Source: Saccharopolyspora phatthalungensis
GTDB lineage: Bacteria > Actinomycetota > Actinomycetes > Mycobacteriales > Pseudonocardiaceae
Length of the DNA stretch: 64,000 nt
Direction: 5' to 3'
Assembly (NCBI RefSeq): GCF_014203395.1
Contig: NZ_JACHIW010000001.1
Span: forward strand, 3,641,501 to 3,705,500
Under the pieces are notes generated by a model. The model saw only the letters and a program-made list of their open reading frames with translations, did not search any database and was not told the DNA's origin. Position 1 is the stretch's first letter. Each line of letters starts with the position of its first letter. Both the position numbers and the translations under genes were made by a program. This document shows positions 36,131-45,753 of this stretch, one piece after another.

Positions 36131-36634
36131 ATGCCCGTAGGAGACGAAACATATCTGCGGGATCTGTACAACCTGAGTTATCTGTTCGGTGATAAATGGG
36201 TGAAGGCCATCATGATTCTCTTGGTGGATGGCCCGCAGCGACGCGTTGACATCCTTTCCAAGATTCGAGTGCACCCCGTTGCTGATGAATGGTCGGATAA
36301 GCACGATGTCCTGCACGATAGCATTCTGACGCGCACGCTGAAAAAGATGACGGCAGAGGGTTTGTTGATCCGCGAGGAGACGACGGACACTTTTCCGCAT
36401 CGGGTGTATTACTCGTTGGCGCCCGCGGCTGTGGAGTTTTTGAAAGCGGCGGAACCTGCCGTGGAGTGGGCCCGTCGCCATCCTGAGCTGATCGCACGGG
36501 CCCAGGCATATCGCCGGACGAATGGTGATGTGGAGGACCTGCCCAGCACTCCCGAATCGGACGCGGCCACGAGGGGACGCCAGGCCGACGACGGTGCCAG
36601 TGGAGTATCCGACCCCGACGAGGACGCGAGCTGA
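36131..36634 (+). CDS. HxlR-type winged-helix regulator
   Basis: 167 residues. Winged-helix segments KAIMILLVDGPQRRVDILS, HDSILTRTLKKMTAEGLLI and HRVYYSLAPAAVEFL fit HxlR-type DNA-binding domains. The C-terminal 45 residues are acidic and disordered. It is divergent from the cargo operon and convergent with the pilus locus. Its domain is closely similar to the C-terminus of the GGDEF protein at 49744, so the two are probably paralogs that bracket the Tad genes. Confidence 0.75.
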   Translation: MPVGDETYLRDLYNLSYLFGDKWVKAIMILLVDGPQRRVDILSKIRVHPVADEWSDKHDVLHDSILTRTLKKMTAEGLLIREETTDTFPHRVYYSLAPAAVEFLKAAEPAVEWARRHPELIARAQAYRRTNGDVEDLPSTPESDAATRGRQADDGASGVSDPDEDAS

Positions 36635-36671
36635 CCCGCGAAACCACCGAGGTGACGTTGGTGGCGGAGGG

Positions 36672-39600
36672 TTAACTCGCCGCGGCCGTTCCACGGCGAT
36701 GTTCTCCCTCCTGCCTGCGGTGGCCTTCGCTGGGGGGCGGGTCGGTGCGGTGTTGCAGCCGTGCAGCGAGATCGAGGGCTTGCGCGGTGGGCTTGTCACC
36801 GACCTCAGCCATCCGGGCCGACAGCAGGGCGAGGGTGCGGGGAATGGCGTCGTGGCGGTCGAGCCGCTCCTGCAGGCGCATGATGTCGCGGTAGAGCAGC
36901 TCGTTGTGGGGGTCGAATTCCCGCGCGGTTTCTAGCAGATCGAGCGTGTATTCCGGGTCGGTGTTCACGTGGGCTCGGGCCAGTGCGGCGACGGCGTCGA
37001 TCGCGTCGCGGCGGGCGGCTTCACGGGCGGCGTCGATCCATTCCGTGTCCATCCCGTCGGCCAGTTTTCCCCCGTAGTTGGTCACGATGCGCTGGTAGGC
37101 GATGATCCGCTCGTCGTCGGTGGCGGCTGCCCGCCGTGCGGCCACGGCGGTGTGGAAGTGCCAGTAGTCGACGTCGACAAGCGCAGGGTCAAGTTGGTAG
37201 CGGCTTTCTCCGATGATGGTGATGTCGGACAGGGCACCGTCGGTGGCCTCGCGGACGCAGCGGCGTAGCCGTGACAGCGCGGTGTTGAGGGCGTTGGTGG
37301 GCCGCTCCGGCGGGTTGTCTTCCCACAGCGCGGTCACGAGTGCGTCGCGGTGCACTCCGTCGGGGTGCACCGCGAGGAACACGAGCAGCTCGCGTTGCCG
37401 GGGCGGAAACGCGCTGGTGACATCGCGTGCCGAGCTGTTCTCGTCCCGGGGATCGTGGCGCCAGCGCACGTGCGGGGAACCCAACACGGTCAGCGCGATC
37501 GGCGTGACGGGGCGATCGTCGAGGCCGGGTTCCCGCTCGGGCTCCTCGGCGACGTGCCCAGCTGGCGAGGTGGTCTCGGCGTGCACGTGAGCGCGGTTCG
37601 GGTGTTGGTCGCCCGAACTGCGGTCGGGTGGTGAGGTTGTGGTTTCAGAGTGCCAGGCAGGGTCGGTCACCGGACGTGCTCGAGTGATGTCTGGCTGCTC
37701 CGCGTCGCTGATCGCGGTGACTTCCAACTCGGTGTTGTCGGGGACCTCGTAGCCGGTTGTGGTGGTTTCGGGCGTGTTCGGGTTGCCTACGGCAGCCGCG
37801 GTATTCGACGATGCGCGTGCGTTCTCCGGTCCGTCGGCTGTCGATGGTGGAGTGTCTGGTTGGGCTTGGCGGAGGAGATCCAGCAGGTCGGTGGTGGCGG
37901 CTTCGGGCAGCCGGAACACGCGGGTGCCGCGCAGTGCTTCGCCCGGGCCGGGGCTGGTGGCCGTGACGGTGCCATCAGCGCGGATGTAGGTGGTGACCCC
38001 GGGTCGCCATTGGCCCAGCAGGATTGCGACGACTCCGAGAGGGGCTCCGTTGTCCAGCACGGCCTGCAGCCGCTGCGTGTTCTGGTCTGGAGGGCGAGCG
38101 ACGAGGGCCACGACTGGCCACGCCTGTTGTCGGGAGGGTTCGTTTTCGCGGGTGCGGCGCAGGATCTCGGCTTCCAGTTCGTCGAGTGCGGTGTCCAGGT
38201 CGGCCACGACCCGCAATGTGGTGGGCAATTCGCTGCGCGTGGCCTCCGGGCCCAGCAGGAGTGCGAGATCGCCAGCCGGGACGATCACCGTGGCACCGGA
38301 CCGTACTTGGCGTGGGGCTCGTCCGGCGGGTGGGTGTTCGGTGGCCAGCATCGCGAGCAGGAGCGCGCGGGCCGCGGCGGGCGCACCCGCCCCGAGGAGT
38401 CCCAGACCCTGTGCGGACGCGAGATCGAGAGCGATGTCGCGCCCGTCGCGCACGCCGATCCCCGCTGCGGTGTCCACAGTGGCGTGCACACTGCTGGGAT
38501 CTGTGCTCGGTGCGGGTGCGCCGACGACGAGCGGGCGCGCAGCGCCACGCCGACCATGGTTGCCGCTTTCGTCGGGGTCACGGTTCCCGTCGGTGTCGTC
38601 GTGTTCGGCGCGCAGGTGCGCCAGCCGCAGCTGGTAGACCACCGGGGCCACGGGGAGGTCGTCGTCGCGGCGGCCACTGCCAGGCTGGTAGGTACGGCGA
38701 GAGCGTCGGCGGGCCATCACCAGGGCGGCGCTGACCGCCGCGGCCAGGCCCAGGCCGACGAACACCTCCGGCCCCCAGGCGATGCCCGGATCACGGCGCG
38801 GGCGGGCGTCGGTGGGCAGGTCCGGTGCAGCCGGGCTGGCAGGAGGGGCGTGCTGCTCGCTCGACGGTGGGGAAGGGCTGGTGGACGGTACGGGCGTCGA
38901 CGACGGCGAAGGAGGCGTCGAGGTCGGTGGGGGCGGTGGTGGCACCGGCAGCGTCGAGGCTGTCCCGTCCTGATCACCACTGCGTGGAGGGGACGTTTCG
39001 GGTGTGGTCGTGGGCGGCAGAGCCAGCTCCTCGCCGGGAAAGATCAGATTCGGGTTGGTGAACCTGCCGCCGCCCGGTTGGAGTTTTCCCTTGTTCAGCT
39101 CGAAGATCTCGGGCCAGCGGATGCCGTCGCCGAGCGTGCGCGCCGCGATGCGAGACAACGAGTCATGGATGCCGCCCTCCGGTGCACGCACGATCACGGT
39201 CTCCACTGTGGACGCCGGGATCTCGGCGGAACGGTGAACAATTGCTGCAGCGCTGGGAGTGCGGCCGGCTGTCGTGATCGGCTGGATACGTGGCACAGCC
39301 GTGTTCCATGTGGGGGCGGTCGCGACGACCGCGCTGCTGCCGCTGGTGCCCTCGGGCATCCCGGTGGCTGCGGCAGTGAGGCTGCGGTTGCCCAACAGGG
39401 ATGCGACGAGGACGCCGATGAGGATCGCGGCCACGGCATGCACCGGCCCGCCTGCGTGCAGCTCGGGCCATCGCAGGCCCTGCAGGGCTGCGAGGGTGCA
39501 GTGGGCGACGTCGATGACGAACGCGGCCCAGGTGATCCAGCACAGGCACGCCAGCACATCCAGGAGGAACGTGGTGGTCATGGGGCCGAGCAACACCGCT

Positions 39601-39821
39601 TGCACCTCGACCCAGTCGGGGAGGTGATCGGGCAGGGGCCAGCCGATGTAGTGCCATAACGCCCACGGCAACCCGGCCAGCAGCGCACCCAGCACCGTCG
39701 AGGCGAGCACGCCCTGAAGCACGCGGCCGACGATCCTGGCTGTCGCCACGGCGGCCCGCCACACGGGATGTCGCGTGCCGGAGCGGCGGCGTTGCCGGTG
39801 GCGTGTGCTGGAGGTGTTCAT
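36672..39821 (-). CDS. Membrane LysM/BTAD transcriptional regulator
   Basis: About 1049 residues from ATG 39821. The N-terminal part has several membrane helices (to about residue 160). A LysM-like region follows (HDSLSRIAARTLGDGIRWPEI, NPNLIFPGEELALPP), then a Pro-rich linker, another helix, and a long cytoplasmic part. The C-terminal ~270 residues hold a winged helix (FPPRQRELLVFLAVHPDGV) and a BTAD domain. Proteins of this kind accompany Tad pilus loci in actinobacteria and may link wall sensing to gene control. The longer frame up to 40766 is rejected as out-of-frame over TadE/G. Confidence 0.85.
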   Translation of the reverse strand: MNTSSTRHRQRRRSGTRHPVWRAAVATARIVGRVLQGVLASTVLGALLAGLPWALWHYIGWPLPDHLPDWVEVQAVLLGPMTTTFLLDVLACLCWITWAAFVIDVAHCTLAALQGLRWPELHAGGPVHAVAAILIGVLVASLLGNRSLTAAATGMPEGTSGSSAVVATAPTWNTAVPRIQPITTAGRTPSAAAIVHRSAEIPASTVETVIVRAPEGGIHDSLSRIAARTLGDGIRWPEIFELNKGKLQPGGGRFTNPNLIFPGEELALPPTTTPETSPPRSGDQDGTASTLPVPPPPPPTSTPPSPSSTPVPSTSPSPPSSEQHAPPASPAAPDLPTDARPRRDPGIAWGPEVFVGLGLAAAVSAALVMARRRSRRTYQPGSGRRDDDLPVAPVVYQLRLAHLRAEHDDTDGNRDPDESGNHGRRGAARPLVVGAPAPSTDPSSVHATVDTAAGIGVRDGRDIALDLASAQGLGLLGAGAPAAARALLLAMLATEHPPAGRAPRQVRSGATVIVPAGDLALLLGPEATRSELPTTLRVVADLDTALDELEAEILRRTRENEPSRQQAWPVVALVARPPDQNTQRLQAVLDNGAPLGVVAILLGQWRPGVTTYIRADGTVTATSPGPGEALRGTRVFRLPEAATTDLLDLLRQAQPDTPPSTADGPENARASSNTAAAVGNPNTPETTTTGYEVPDNTELEVTAISDAEQPDITRARPVTDPAWHSETTTSPPDRSSGDQHPNRAHVHAETTSPAGHVAEEPEREPGLDDRPVTPIALTVLGSPHVRWRHDPRDENSSARDVTSAFPPRQRELLVFLAVHPDGVHRDALVTALWEDNPPERPTNALNTALSRLRRCVREATDGALSDITIIGESRYQLDPALVDVDYWHFHTAVAARRAAATDDERIIAYQRIVTNYGGKLADGMDTEWIDAAREAARRDAIDAVAALARAHVNTDPEYTLDLLETAREFDPHNELLYRDIMRLQERLDRHDAIPRTLALLSARMAEVGDKPTAQALDLAARLQHRTDPPPSEGHRRQEGEHRRGTAAAS

Positions 39822-39841
39822 GGCATGGCTCTTTCTCGTTC

Positions 39842-40858
39842 TTACGGTTCGATGTCCTCCACCCCGCGCTGTGGGTGCGCGCTTCCGCTGCCGTGCACCG
39901 GCAGCGACGAAATCCCCACCAGGCCCAGAAGTTGGGTGCGATGAGTGCTGGTGACGGTGACCATCACGGTGTCTCCGGATACCGAGACCGTGCCGGTCGT
40001 GCCCACCTGAGCGAGGTAGCTTTGGGCCTCGGCGACGGCGTGGTCCGGAACCAGCTGCACCGTGCCGGTGGCGCGGTAGGCGTTGAGATCGAGAGCTTGG
40101 GCGCCGGCGCGCGCGGCGGCTTCGGCCTGGCCACCTGCGCGGACTTTCGCCGCCAGCGCGAGACCGCCGTCCAAGGTCAGCCCGGCCATGGCGACGATCG
40201 CGACCACCAGTGTCACGACGAACGCCGAGACCCGGCCCTCCTCGGTGCCCCACCACTGTCGCCGCCCTCGCAGCCAGGAGCACACCCTGCCGGTGCAGGA
40301 GGGCGGTGCGTGTCGGGTCATGAGCTGCTCCCCACCGCTGTTGGTCGAGACCGAGCGCCAGACGTCCACGGGTTCGCTTGCGGTGGCGGACAACTCTTTC
40401 TGCCCGGGCACGCCGAGGATCAGGGCATCGCTGAAGTTGACCGTGCACGTCACGGTCACCGTGATGGCACCTCCGGCCACCAGGCCGGAGGTGTCGGTTT
40501 CCACTCCCAGCGACTCGCACACCACGCCCGCGGTTGACAGGGTGCTGCTGGCGGTGGCCTGCGCGGCGGTGACGGCGGCGGGTGCGGAGCGTTCGATACT
40601 GGCCGCGCGGGCGGCCTGGTGCGCGGCGTCGTCCAGCCGTACCCGCGCATCGACACCGCGGTGGATGACGACCGCGACGAACACCAGCAACATGACCAAA
40701 AACGGCGTGAGGAGAGTGACTTCCGCGGCCACGGAGCCGCGATCGTCCCGCCACCACGTGCCCCACTTACCCTGTCGATCGCCGCGTCGCTGGTTGCGCC
40801 ACTCTGGGGCGTCGTAGGCGCGTATTCGGCGGTTCCGCGGCGGTGTCGTGGCTGTCAT
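39842..40858 (-). CDS. TadE-TadG-like fused pseudopilin
   Basis: A 338-residue open frame with two pseudopilin-like units. The first contains [19 protein letters not shown] (Gly, then Glu at +5, as in prepilins) and a beta-rich body. The second starts at MTRHAPPSC and has [21 protein letters not shown], the N-terminal helix of TadG-like proteins. These are usually separate genes. Here no stop divides them, so it is a true fusion or a lost stop codon. Minor pilins of the Tad machine. Confidence 0.75.
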   Translation of the reverse strand: MTATTPPRNRRIRAYDAPEWRNQRRGDRQGKWGTWWRDDRGSVAAEVTLLTPFLVMLLVFVAVVIHRGVDARVRLDDAAHQAARAASIERSAPAAVTAAQATASSTLSTAGVVCESLGVETDTSGLVAGGAITVTVTCTVNFSDALILGVPGQKELSATASEPVDVWRSVSTNSGGEQLMTRHAPPSCTGRVCSWLRGRRQWWGTEEGRVSAFVVTLVVAIVAMAGLTLDGGLALAAKVRAGGQAEAAARAGAQALDLNAYRATGTVQLVPDHAVAEAQSYLAQVGTTGTVSVSGDTVMVTVTSTHRTQLLGLVGISSLPVHGSGSAHPQRGVEDIEP

Positions 40859-40867
40859 GGTTGCGGC

Positions 40868-41338
40868 TCACCTCCCGCTGGCGGCAACGTTGGGTCTGAA
40901 TCTCTCCACGGGCCCTGCGGCTTCGGCATGGACTGGCAAAGCGAGCAATGGGATCACCGCGGAGGCGTCACCGGTCACGCGAATCGAGGCGGCATCGGTA
41001 TCACGTGTGGCCGCGATGTGGGTGTTGGTCAGCGGGCCACGGCCGAGCTGATCGAGCACCTGCTGGGTTTGTGCGCTGCCGTCGGCCGCCGTGCCGGCTT
41101 GTACCCGTGCGGCAGCCAATCCCTGCGAGGCAGCGGCTTGGGCGATGTGGGTGGCGTGCGACCACAGCGCGAATTGCACGATTGCCAGCAGCATGATCAG
41201 TAACAATGGGGTGGCGATCACGAGCTCGACGCTGACCGAGCCACGATCCCCACGCAGCGCCTGCCACAGCCGAGACACACGCGAGGTGGCTGGCCGTGAA
41301 CGGTGGCGGGCTGGTCGAGCCTGGGACCGGGGGATCAT
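40868..41338 (-). CDS. TadE-like minor pilin
   Basis: 156 residues. DRGSVSVELVIATPLLLIMLL carries the Gly/Glu+5 prepilin signature followed by the hydrophobic helix. The beta-rich C-terminal region follows. It lies between the small pilin and the TadE/G fusion. Cleaved by the locus prepilin peptidase (48486), by inference. Confidence 0.8.
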   Translation of the reverse strand: MIPRSQARPARHRSRPATSRVSRLWQALRGDRGSVSVELVIATPLLLIMLLAIVQFALWSHATHIAQAAASQGLAAARVQAGTAADGSAQTQQVLDQLGRGPLTNTHIAATRDTDAASIRVTGDASAVIPLLALPVHAEAAGPVERFRPNVAASGR

Positions 41339-41339
41339 G

Positions 41340-41537
41340 TCACATTCCGAGGTTGATCTCGTTCGCCTTGGACACGGCCTTGGCCACCAAAATCCCGACG
41401 ACTACCAGAGCAGCCGCGATCAGCACCGCCGTCACGACGACCGTTTCGGTTGTGTATCCCGCGTCGGGGTGGCGGCGCAGCTCGTCGATCCTGGCTCGCA
41501 CCGTGCCGAACAAAAGGTTCAGGTAGGTCCACATCAT
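41340..41537 (-). CDS. Small Flp-like pilin
   Basis: 65 residues from ATG 41537. A short basic leader ends in DAGYTTETVVVTAVLIAAALVV, a hydrophobic helix after a Gly and Glu near +4/+5. Its size and place next to tadC fit the major pilin (Flp-type) or a small pseudopilin. Confidence 0.7.
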   Translation of the reverse strand: MMWTYLNLLFGTVRARIDELRRHPDAGYTTETVVVTAVLIAAALVVVGILVAKAVSKANEINLGM

Positions 41538-41566
41538 CTTCTTGCCTCTTCTCCTGTGCAGGCGCA

Positions 41567-42460
41567 TCACAGTCCATTGAGGACTTGAGTAAGTGCCGGA
41601 AAGCCGATGAATACGAGGAATCCTAGGAACAAGGCCACCACTGGTAGGGACATGCGTTCGGTGGCTGCCTGGGCTTCGGCTTCGGCGTCGGTGATCTGGT
41701 GGGTTCGCAGTGCTGCGGCCTTTGCCGCCAACGACGCGCGGACCTTGGCGCCTTCGGTACCGGCCAACGACACGGAGGCGGCGAGTTCGGATAGCTCGGT
41801 GACATCGAGCTCGTCGCCGAGTCGCCGCAGCGTGGCCCAGGGCGTGGTGCGCGTCAGCCGCGCGGTGGCTAGGGCACGCTGGATCTGTGCGAAAGCCCAG
41901 CCGCGGCCAACGGCGACAGAGTCGCCGAGTGCGCTGTCCACTCCGGCGCCGCCGGCCAGGGTGATCCACACCAGATCGAGGTAGGCCGACAGCGCATGCC
42001 GGAATCCGGTACGCAGCTTCGCCGCTTCGGAGCGGGCGCGCAGATCAGGGAGGAGGAATCCGAGTCCGGCCAGCACGAGCCCGGCGATTACCGGTACCTC
42101 CAGGCCCAGCCAGACCCCGCCGAGAGCCAACACCACTTGCAGTGCCGCGGGTAGGAGCAGCCCGATCAGCGCACCCGTGGCCTTATCCGCCAGGTGCGTG
42201 GAGATCGGACGGCCCAGCACCGCCAGGTCCCGGCGCAGCCGAGCACCGGGCAACCCGAGTGCCCGCAAGGGGGTGACGAACGGGCGGCCCAGCCGCGCCG
42301 CCCAGCCTTCGGCGCCGGTCGCCAGGATCGGCGGAGGCGCCACCGGCCTGGTCGCTCGGGCCAACACCTCACCCAATGCGGGGCGGGGCGGGAACAGCCA
42401 CACGCTCAGCGACCACAACCCAACCCCGAGCCCCATTCCCAGCAGCAGCCTGATGATCAC
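41567..42460 (-). CDS. tadC: TadC-like pilus inner-membrane protein
   Basis: 297-residue type II secretion F domain protein. Three membrane regions (MIIRLLLGMGLGVGLWSLSV, ALIGLLLPAALQVVLALGG, and the C-terminal VVALFLGFLVFIGFP) surround the conserved GFRHALSAYLDLVWITLAGG and AEAEAQAATERMS segments. It partners TadB as the assembly platform turned by the TadA ATPase. It overlaps tadB. Confidence 0.9.
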   Translation of the reverse strand: MIIRLLLGMGLGVGLWSLSVWLFPPRPALGEVLARATRPVAPPPILATGAEGWAARLGRPFVTPLRALGLPGARLRRDLAVLGRPISTHLADKATGALIGLLLPAALQVVLALGGVWLGLEVPVIAGLVLAGLGFLLPDLRARSEAAKLRTGFRHALSAYLDLVWITLAGGAGVDSALGDSVAVGRGWAFAQIQRALATARLTRTTPWATLRRLGDELDVTELSELAASVSLAGTEGAKVRASLAAKAAALRTHQITDAEAEAQAATERMSLPVVALFLGFLVFIGFPALTQVLNGL

Positions 42461-43374
42461 GGCGACACCTGCCTTCCCGAGACCTCCTCCCGCTCATCGC
42501 CAGCAGCGCCCGGCGCCGCTGTCAAGAACCGCGTTGGCTCGGACACGGTGGCGATGCGGGCCAGCCAGGCGAAGCCCAACGCGAATAGCCCGCCGACGGC
42601 CAGCAGCATCAACTGCCCGGTGGTCGAGTCGTAGGCGGCCAGGTAGGGGCGGTTGAGCACGACGATCCCGACGGCGAACGCGCAGGTGGTACCGACGATG
42701 ACCCGCACTGAGGTGCGGGTGCGGGCACGACCGGCCTCCACCCGCATCCGCATCGACGCCTGGTCCCGCGCCGCCTTGGCCAGGGACCCGAGAAGATCGC
42801 CGAGCTGGCGGGCTCGTTGCTCGGAGGCCAGCACCAGCGAGGCGATCACCAAGTCACCAGTGGGATCGGCCAGGTGGCCGGCCAGTGCGCGCAGCGACGG
42901 CGCCAGGCGTTCGCCGTTTTCCAGCCGTGCGGCGAGTTCGGTGATCTCAGGCCGGATCGCCGCGGGTGACAGGGGTGCGGTGGCGAGAATCGCCTGCTCC
43001 AAACCGGCTGCGGAGGCGAGGGTGTCGCGCAGCATTTCCGTCCACGTCGCGATCGCCTCGATCCGGGCGATGCGCCGGGCGTGCTCCGGATCCCGCCCCA
43101 GCACGCGCGGCACGGCCCAGCACGCCAACCCGGCCAACAGCGCGCCGACGACCCATCCGGTCACGACTCCTGTCAGGAGGCCGATCGTCACGGAGGCGGC
43201 CACACGCAGCAGGAGCCGTTGATGGTCGCGGTTGCCGCGGTGCCAGCGCGCGAACCTTCGGGGCCGGTGCGCCTTCACGCCTCGCCACCCGGTGATCATC
43301 AGCAGCAGGCCCACGCCGATACCGAGTCCGCACACGGCGGCCACCACCGTGGTGCCGTTGATCGCCGGTGTCAT
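42457..43374 (-). CDS. tadB: TadB-like pilus inner-membrane protein
   Basis: About 305 residues. Start at ATG 43374 overlaps the stop of the ATPase gene. N-terminal helices, a cytosolic middle with RLENGERLAPSLRAL and DPTGDLVIASLVLASEQRARQLGDLLGSLA typical of T2SF proteins, and two C-terminal helices. Works with TadC. Confidence 0.9.
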   Translation of the reverse strand: MTPAINGTTVVAAVCGLGIGVGLLLMITGWRGVKAHRPRRFARWHRGNRDHQRLLLRVAASVTIGLLTGVVTGWVVGALLAGLACWAVPRVLGRDPEHARRIARIEAIATWTEMLRDTLASAAGLEQAILATAPLSPAAIRPEITELAARLENGERLAPSLRALAGHLADPTGDLVIASLVLASEQRARQLGDLLGSLAKAARDQASMRMRVEAGRARTRTSVRVIVGTTCAFAVGIVVLNRPYLAAYDSTTGQLMLLAVGGLFALGFAWLARIATVSEPTRFLTAAPGAAGDEREEVSGRQVSP

Positions 43375-44870
43375 CGCGGCCACCACCCTTCGGGGGCCTC
43401 GAGCAGGTCCGGGTCAAAGCCGGCGTCGATGAGGTCGTCGAGGGTTTCGGTGCGCAGCGCCCCGGCCACCGGCAGCGCGCGGCGGTCCGGTCCGGGCCGG
43501 TAGACCTCGTTGGAGATGACCTGCGCTCCGTCGGCGCCGACGACTTCGCGGATGGAGGAGACCACTCTGGTGGTGCGGTCGGTGGCTTTGGCCAGGTGCA
43601 CTACGAAATGCACCGCGGAGGCAACCAAGAGGTTTGTCGCCTCCACCGGAAGACGTTCGGTGCCTTGGGCGGCGTAGGAGGCCAGGCGGGTGAACGCGAT
43701 CCGCGAGGACGAGGCATGCAGGGTAGCCATCGACCCGTCGTTGCCCTGGGACATGGCGTTGCACATCGGGATCACTTCGGGTCCGCGGATCTCGCCGACA
43801 ATGACCCGGTCCGGACTCATACGCAGGCCCCAGCGGACGAGTTCGGCCTGGGAAATCGCGCCCTCGCCTTCGACGTTGGCCTCGCGGGCCTGGAAGGCGG
43901 TGATGTCCGCGTGCAGTTCCGGGTCGATCTCCAGGCCGAGTTCGAAGGCGTCCTCGATGGTCACCAAACGCTCCATCGGATCCATCTCCGAGGCCAACGC
44001 TCGCAGCATGGTGGTCTTGCCGATCCCGGTACCGCCGGTGATGAGAATGTTCTTGCGTGCCCGCACCAACGCCCGTAGGAACTGCTCCAACCCGGGGTCG
44101 ATGGTGCCCTGGGCGCGCAGCTGGGACAGAGTCACGGTGAGGTAGGCGTGCCGGCGGATCGACAGCGACGTCATTCCGCCCGAGGTCAACCCCATCACCG
44201 CGAACAACCGCTCCCCGCCAGGAAGTTGCAGATTCACCGCGGGAGAACCCCGGTCGAACCGCCGCTCTTCCGACGACGCCCTCGCAGCCAGCATCCGCAC
44301 GAGGTCGGTCAATTCCTCATTCGAGGCGGCGATCGGCGCCACCTGCGCGCGGCGTCCGTCGTTGTACTGGACGAAGACCCGGTCGAATCGGTTGGCGTTG
44401 ATGGTCTCCACCCTCGGGTCATCCAACAACGGCTGCAGACCCGCCATGCCGAAGACCTCGTTGATCACTTCGCTGATCGCTTGCTGCTCGACGTCTTTGG
44501 GCGCGAGCATGCGGTTGGCCATCAACTCGGTTTCGCTGTGCGAGCGCACCGCCTCGTCGAGGATCGCCCGCGCCAACTCGCGACGCCCCTCACGGGTGGC
44601 CGCCGCGCCGGTGCGTCGTTGCTGGGCGTCCACGGCATTCGGGAGTTCGGTGGCCAGCGCGTCCCGGAGATGCTGCCGCAACCGGGCCAGTGCCGCCGCC
44701 TCGGGCATCTCGCTATCCCCACCGGACGGGCCCATGGCCGAGGCAGCCGCGGCGCCATGCGGCCAGGACTCCTGCCCTGCGTCGGAGGGCGTCGTGCGCT
44801 GCCCACCCGACTGCGGCTGGCGTGGGGGCAGTGGGATCGGTGGCGGATAGCCGTTATTCGGATAAGTCAT
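43371..44870 (-). CDS. tadA: TadA/CpaF secretion ATPase
   Basis: 499 residues from ATG 44870 (GGGAGG five bases upstream). N-terminal disordered part, then the VirB11-like N-domain. Walker A ILITGGTGIGKTTM lies near residue 277, with RLVTIEDAFELGL and RVIVGEIRGPEVIPMCNAMSQGNDGSMATLHA completing the secretion-ATPase set. It energises pilus assembly and retraction at the cytoplasmic face. The first ~20 bases overlap the TadZ-like gene. Confidence 0.93.
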   Translation of the reverse strand: MTYPNNGYPPPIPLPPRQPQSGGQRTTPSDAGQESWPHGAAAASAMGPSGGDSEMPEAAALARLRQHLRDALATELPNAVDAQQRRTGAAATREGRRELARAILDEAVRSHSETELMANRMLAPKDVEQQAISEVINEVFGMAGLQPLLDDPRVETINANRFDRVFVQYNDGRRAQVAPIAASNEELTDLVRMLAARASSEERRFDRGSPAVNLQLPGGERLFAVMGLTSGGMTSLSIRRHAYLTVTLSQLRAQGTIDPGLEQFLRALVRARKNILITGGTGIGKTTMLRALASEMDPMERLVTIEDAFELGLEIDPELHADITAFQAREANVEGEGAISQAELVRWGLRMSPDRVIVGEIRGPEVIPMCNAMSQGNDGSMATLHASSSRIAFTRLASYAAQGTERLPVEATNLLVASAVHFVVHLAKATDRTTRVVSSIREVVGADGAQVISNEVYRPGPDRRALPVAGALRTETLDDLIDAGFDPDLLEAPEGWWPR

Positions 44871-45753
44871 GCGTGCCTCCCGTTCGCGACGTGTCCTCCG
44901 GTGCCGGCGTGTTCGGCGGCGGCGTGATCGATGACTCGGCTCGGTGTCCGTTCGGCGTCTCGGGTGGGTTGGCATCGCTTGCAACCGCTCGCAAAATCGG
45001 CACGGGACTCGGTGCTCCGATGTGGCGTGTGGGCGAGTGTCCAAGCACTGCCTGCGCTACACCGCGGGCGGTGCGGCCCAGTGCGGAGCGCGACGGGCCG
45101 CGGCGTCGGCCGCGGCGACCGCACAACACCGCCGCGCCGCGACGGTCCTCGGGAATCCGGCCCATTGCTGGAACACCCAGCTCACGGGAGACCTCGGCGG
45201 TCGAGTAGCCCTCGCCGACCAGCAACAGCCCAGGGCGAGCCGACCATCGGCTCACCGTGTTCAGGCGGGTGGCGACGTGCGCCAAGTCGTCGGCGTGTGC
45301 CCTGCTCAACACCAGCAGCACGTCCGCCGACCGCACAATCGGCAGCACCACAGACCCGGGGTCAACCCGCCCGCAGTCGGCGATCACCACCGTGTCTGGT
45401 GCTCCTGCTGCGAGCTGCAGCACGCCCTCGTCTGCGCGTCCAGGGGCCAGTGCCGCTAATGCGGCTCGCGCGTGGTCCGCGCCCGGTGGTGCGGCTACCA
45501 CCGGCAAGCCGCCCGGCAGCGGCTGCGTGTGCTGCCACAGCAATCCCGCCTCGATGGTGCGGCGTGCCGCCGCGGCCAGGCTTACCAACCCGGGCGAGGA
45601 GGGCAACGAGAACCGGGTCGCGATGTCCCCGCCGGAGGGGTCGCACTCGATGAGCACACACCGCGCTTCGCCGGGCCAGCGCGCCGCCATCGCGACCGAG
45701 AAGGTCGTCACCCCAGGGGATCCCTTGAGACTGCAGACGGCCACCAACATCAC
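44854..45753 (-). CDS. TadZ/CpaE-like MinD-family ATPase
   Basis: About 300 residues. Deviant Walker A CSLKGSPGVTT and the following LIECDPSGGD mark a MinD/ParA-type ATPase. VVIADCGRVDPGSVVLPIVRSADVLLVL is the switch region. TadZ/CpaE proteins place the Tad machine in the cell. The C-terminal 70 residues are disordered. A second protein of the same type is encoded at 50772. Confidence 0.82.
   Translation of the reverse strand: MMLVAVCSLKGSPGVTTFSVAMAARWPGEARCVLIECDPSGGDIATRFSLPSSPGLVSLAAAARRTIEAGLLWQHTQPLPGGLPVVAAPPGADHARAALAALAPGRADEGVLQLAAGAPDTVVIADCGRVDPGSVVLPIVRSADVLLVLSRAHADDLAHVATRLNTVSRWSARPGLLLVGEGYSTAEVSRELGVPAMGRIPEDRRGAAVLCGRRGRRRGPSRSALGRTARGVAQAVLGHSPTRHIGAPSPVPILRAVASDANPPETPNGHRAESSITPPPNTPAPEDTSRTGGTHDLSE

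Noticed and set aside
39822..40766. N-terminal extension of the BTAD regulator to 1364 residues
   Set aside because: The extension is Arg/His-rich shadow sequence over the TadE/G gene; ATG 39821 fits the membrane protein start.
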